32,452 nt of DNA from Planctomycetota bacterium (lineage in GTDB: Bacteria; Planctomycetota; E44-bin39): NCBI GenBank assembly GCA_004376375.1, contig SOJX01000032.1, positions 1 through 32,452 of the forward strand, read 5' to 3'. Made by a program: the position numbers and the translations under genes. The notes under the pieces were generated by a model that saw only the letters and a list, made by a program, of their open reading frames with translations, did not search any database and was not told the origin of the DNA. Positions 29,952 through 32,452 of the stretch are shown in pieces. The first letter of the stretch is position 1; each line of letters starts with the position of its first letter.

Positions 29952-31604
29952 TCAGCTGTCATCATCCCTGGGCGGGTGAGTGCGTTTCCATTCTTCGTCG
30001 AAATTTTCAAAAGGCGACCCGGGTTTTTTCTTTTCTTCTTCGGCGCAAGGGTCCTGCTCCACCTGGTCGGCGTGTACGATGCGGGTGGGCTTGTGTTTTC
30101 CTTTTCGATGGCCGGGGCCTGCGGGAGGTTTTTGAGATTCGGGAGGAGGGGGTGCCGCGGCCTGATCGGGCGATTCGGCCTTTTCTTCGGTTGAAGGCTG
30201 GGACGGGGTCATTGTAATTCGGGTGCGTCCGGATTTCTTCCCCGGTTTATCTGATTCTTGCCCCTGTTGCGGGGGTGCCGTAATCGTTGCCGGGTCGAAA
30301 GGCCCGCTTGGCGTCAGGTCTACGATCTGGCTATCTTCGGAAAAGGTTTGCCGCGGCGGCGCGGTAATCGTAGCAGGATCAAAAGGCCCGCTCGGCGTCA
30401 GGTCCACGATCTGGCTGTCCTCGGAAGAGGTTTGCCCCGGCGGCGCGGTAATCGCGGCAGGATCATAAGCTCCGCTCGGCGTCAGGTCGACAATCTGACT
30501 TTCATCCGCCGAGCGTTTTTCAGGCGTGTGTGCGGTCGGGGCGGACGGCGCCGCTGTTTCAGGCTCTGTTTCGGTGGGGACAAACTCACCGCTTTCCTGC
30601 GTACGCATATAGTGTGCGGAAAGCTTTGGGGAGGGGACGCTGTCAATATCAACCTCATCGGCGAAATCCCTCCCGGAGCCGGGCTGCGGGGCAGGTTCTT
30701 CGAACGCGCTGATGTATTCCTTGAACAGGCGACGGGTTTCCAGATGGATTGTCCGGCGCATTTTCCAGGCCTCGTGCCACTTCTTCCGCTGCAGCCTGTC
30801 CCAGGACAGGGGAAGATAAAACTCGTAATCTGAATTGCCGATTTTCCCGGCCTTTATCCATTCGCCGCACTGAACGCACCTGAAGCGCGGGCTTCCTTCA
30901 AGCCTGACGAGGACCGATGTCGCCGACGCGCACGAGTCGCAGAACAGAAACGGATTCACGCGGTACGTCTTGGCGGTCTGCTCTTCCCGGACGCGCGCGT
31001 CCTTGGGCATTCGGACAGGTTTGAGCTCCACGAGCTTGCTGAATTCGGTGACGGTGTAATCGGGTTCCGAGTCCAGGTCCAGGCCGCCTTCATCGACGAG
31101 CAGCTTGAAAACCGCCTGGGCGGCTTCCGCGGGCGTCAGCCGGCTTGTATCGAGCTTGAAGTCGGCGGCGCCTTCATACAGCTTTGCGCGTTCGCGCATC
31201 TTGTTGCGGACTTCGGTGCGCATGTCTGTGCCGGAAAGCTTTGGCCTCTGCGTTTTCGTATTCGGGTCCGCCTCGATCCTGTCCGCCGCAACGCCCGGGT
31301 CGCAGTCAAGGTAAACGATGATTCCCCTCTCGCGCATCAACTCCACGTTTTTTGGATTCAGCACGACTCCGCCGCCGGTCGAGACGACCTGGCCGTCCCG
31401 CGTTGCGGCTTCGGTAAGCGCGGTACTTTCCATATCACGGAATTCCGGCTCACCGAACCTGGGGAAGATTTCCGCGATGCTGAGTTTTGCCTTTGAGGTG
31501 ATAATCTCGTCGAGGTCGGCGTGGGCGAAGTTGAGCTTCTTGGCAAGCTCGCTGCCCGAGGTGGTTTTACCTGAACCTCTGTAACCTATAAGGAAGACGT
31601 TCAT
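29952..31604 (-). CDS. aroK: shikimate kinase fused to a zinc ribbon and a repeat-rich disordered tail
   Basis: Residues 1-170 are a complete shikimate kinase: Walker A GYRGSGKTT (7-15), D30/D32 and R56 in FRDMES for shikimate, STGGG (75-79), and lid Arg120 in QRPKL. It phosphorylates shikimate in the chorismate pathway. The protein continues to 550 residues, far beyond the usual 160-180. A CxxC...CxxC zinc ribbon is at 222-246 (FCDSCAS and FRCVQCGEW). Helices follow at about 260-303. Then come three tandem 28-residue repeats (366-449, core SQIVDLTPSG..DPA.ITAPP) and a Pro-, Lys- and Glu-rich end. It lies 15 bases after the SUMF1 gene in one unit. The fusion is unusual, and the tail's role is unknown. 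Confidence 0.9.
   Translation of the reverse strand: MNVFLIGYRGSGKTTSGSELAKKLNFAHADLDEIITSKAKLSIAEIFPRFGEPEFRDMESTALTEAATRDGQVVSTGGGVVLNPKNVELMRERGIIVYLDCDPGVAADRIEADPNTKTQRPKLSGTDMRTEVRNKMRERAKLYEGAADFKLDTSRLTPAEAAQAVFKLLVDEGGLDLDSEPDYTVTEFSKLVELKPVRMPKDARVREEQTAKTYRVNPFLFCDSCASATSVLVRLEGSPRFRCVQCGEWIKAGKIGNSDYEFYLPLSWDRLQRKKWHEAWKMRRTIHLETRRLFKEYISAFEEPAPQPGSGRDFADEVDIDSVPSPKLSAHYMRTQESGEFVPTETEPETAAPSAPTAHTPEKRSADESQIVDLTPSGAYDPAAITAPPGQTSSEDSQIVDLTPSGPFDPATITAPPRQTFSEDSQIVDLTPSGPFDPATITAPPQQGQESDKPGKKSGRTRITMTPSQPSTEEKAESPDQAAAPPPPESQKPPAGPGHRKGKHKPTRIVHADQVEQDPCAEEEKKKPGSPFENFDEEWKRTHPPRDDDS
30258..30509. repeat. three in-frame 84-base repeats in the aroK tail
   Basis: Encodes residues 366-449 of the fusion. 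Copies 2 and 3 are almost identical; copy 1 has diverged (SGAYDPAAI instead of SGPFDPATI). Confidence 0.93.
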
Positions 31605-31619
31605 TCCATCCTGCCAGTA

Positions 31620-32452
31620 TCAGGGGAGGCGCCTTACACAGCGAAAACCTATGCAATCAGCTGCTGAGTCTGCTTCAACGAGTGCGCGCGCCCACGTGCG
31701 CGCAGCCCGGTGGCGGCTGCGGAACGAGCCGCCGTGAACCACCGCCTTGCCTTCGACGCTGGATGCCGTCCATTCAGCCGCGTTGCCGGCCATATTGAGG
31801 CAGCCGTAAGGGCTTGCGCCCTGCAGGGGTTTTCCGGTCTCGCCGATCTCGCCGGGCCTTTCGGTTGCAATTCTTGCATGACCCGGTTTGAACGTATCGC
31901 CCCACGGGTAATCGCGCCCATCGGTTCCGCGGGCGGCTTTTTCCCATTCTATTTCGGTCGGCAGGGATTTCTTCGCCCATGCCGCGTATGCCTCGGCATC
32001 GGCTTGCGTGACATGGGTAACGGGATAAGAGGCCTGCCCGGGCGGGAAATTGTTGCCCGACCAGTTCCGCGGAACCGGGTGACCGGTCTCACGGCAGAAC
32101 TTCGAGTATGCGGCGCAATTCACCTCTGCCACGTCGATAAGGAACGCGCCCGTGCTCCTGGTTTCCCTGCCCCGCCCGGAAAGAAACTCCCCGGCAGGCA
32201 CGTATCTTACCGCCTGTTTTGCCTGGAGGGCGGCGTCGAGATCCTTGCGCATCTTCAACCATTTTTTGAAGTCCGGCGTGCCGGCGCAGCCCTTCTTCAC
32301 GTTCCAGAGTTTTTCAAGCGCCTCCAGCAAATCGCCGGCATCCCCGGCGACCTCTATTTCATCAAGTATTTTTCTACGCTCGGCTTCGGGGTCCTTGCCC
32401 TCGACTTCGGGCATGCGGTTCAGATAATCCGCGGCATCGTCCTCGATCTGCC
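31620..32452 (-). CDS. SUMF1 (formylglycine-generating-enzyme-like) domain protein, partial
   Basis: The frame is open to the right edge, so the N-terminus is missing. An ATG at 32414 exists, but codons before it continue sensibly (QIEDDAADYLNR). The 276 visible residues hold a helical part (first 80 or so), then a full SUMF1/C-type-lectin-like fold: VPAGEFLSGRG, THVTQADAEAYAAWA, LPTEIEWEKAARGTDGRDYP, WGDTF, YGCLNMAGNAAEWTAS, VHGGSFRSRHRAARTWAR and IGFRCVRRLP. The two catalytic Cys of true formylglycine-generating enzymes, expected between GGSF and the next conserved Arg residues, are absent. Activation of sulfatases is therefore unlikely; a binding role is inferred. In related genomes this domain is often joined to a kinase domain, which may lie beyond the edge. 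Confidence 0.88.
   Translation of the reverse strand, partial: QIEDDAADYLNRMPEVEGKDPEAERRKILDEIEVAGDAGDLLEALEKLWNVKKGCAGTPDFKKWLKMRKDLDAALQAKQAVRYVPAGEFLSGRGRETRSTGAFLIDVAEVNCAAYSKFCRETGHPVPRNWSGNNFPPGQASYPVTHVTQADAEAYAAWAKKSLPTEIEWEKAARGTDGRDYPWGDTFKPGHARIATERPGEIGETGKPLQGASPYGCLNMAGNAAEWTASSVEGKAVVHGGSFRSRHRAARTWARALVEADSAADCIGFRCVRRLP

Noticed and set aside
1..32452. tRNA or rRNA genes
   Set aside because: I looked for T-loop motifs and conserved rRNA segments on both strands and saw none I could support.

Overview
The window is bacterial and reads as a fragment of a metagenome-type genome. Planctomycetota, or a relative such as Omnitrophota or Lentisphaerota, is my best guess. The reasons are secreted HEAT-repeat proteins joined to von Willebrand A (VWA) domains, a PQQ-type beta-propeller protein, a stand-alone FHA protein, a SUMF1-family protein, two sigma-54 activators, a glycine-rich RRM protein, and very many short tandem repeats between genes. 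This is inferred from gene content; there is no rRNA or other marker gene, and I saw no tRNA, CRISPR array or intact transposase.

Layout. (1) 1-7950, minus strand: a sigma-54 activator, two paralogous secreted HEAT-VWA proteins and a PQQ-propeller protein (running off the left edge) follow one another; upstream is a second unit, FHA protein then a HEAT-like protein with two W..WW motifs. The HEAT-VWA and HEAT-like proteins share that motif, which suggests one functional module. (2) 8258-9858, plus: an acidic unknown protein and a small lipoprotein. (3) 10094-14786, minus: a tight operon with overlapping or abutting genes for a MacB/LolD-type ABC ATPase, its permease, a molybdopterin oxidoreductase and an SNase-like lipoprotein. 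(4) 14994-18404: small lipoprotein, membrane and RNA-binding genes among hairpin repeats. (5) 19054-21116, minus: a membrane-anchored HEAT-like protein and a PEGA-domain protein. (6) 22155-24597, plus: two secreted proteins of unknown function. (7) 24798-29809, plus: an NtrC-type response regulator, a PAS-GAF-GGDEF protein, a nitroreductase, the redox repressor Rex and a membrane-anchored TPR protein. (8) 29952-32452, minus: a SUMF1-family protein (running off the right edge) and a shikimate kinase fused to a long tail with a zinc ribbon and three 28-residue repeats.

Two genome-wide habits stand out. First, nearly every intergenic gap holds a degenerate tandem array whose period is 7 (sometimes 8) bases while the unit sequence changes from gap to gap. 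Second, nine genes or operons are preceded at suitable distance by a promoter-like pair TTGCNN - 16 or 17 bases - TANAAT, pointing to a TTGC-type -35 element. Several starts below are moved inward from the longest open frame because a Shine-Dalgarno sequence or a promoter decides the start.

All assignments come from reading the sequence and remembered family motifs; no database search was run.
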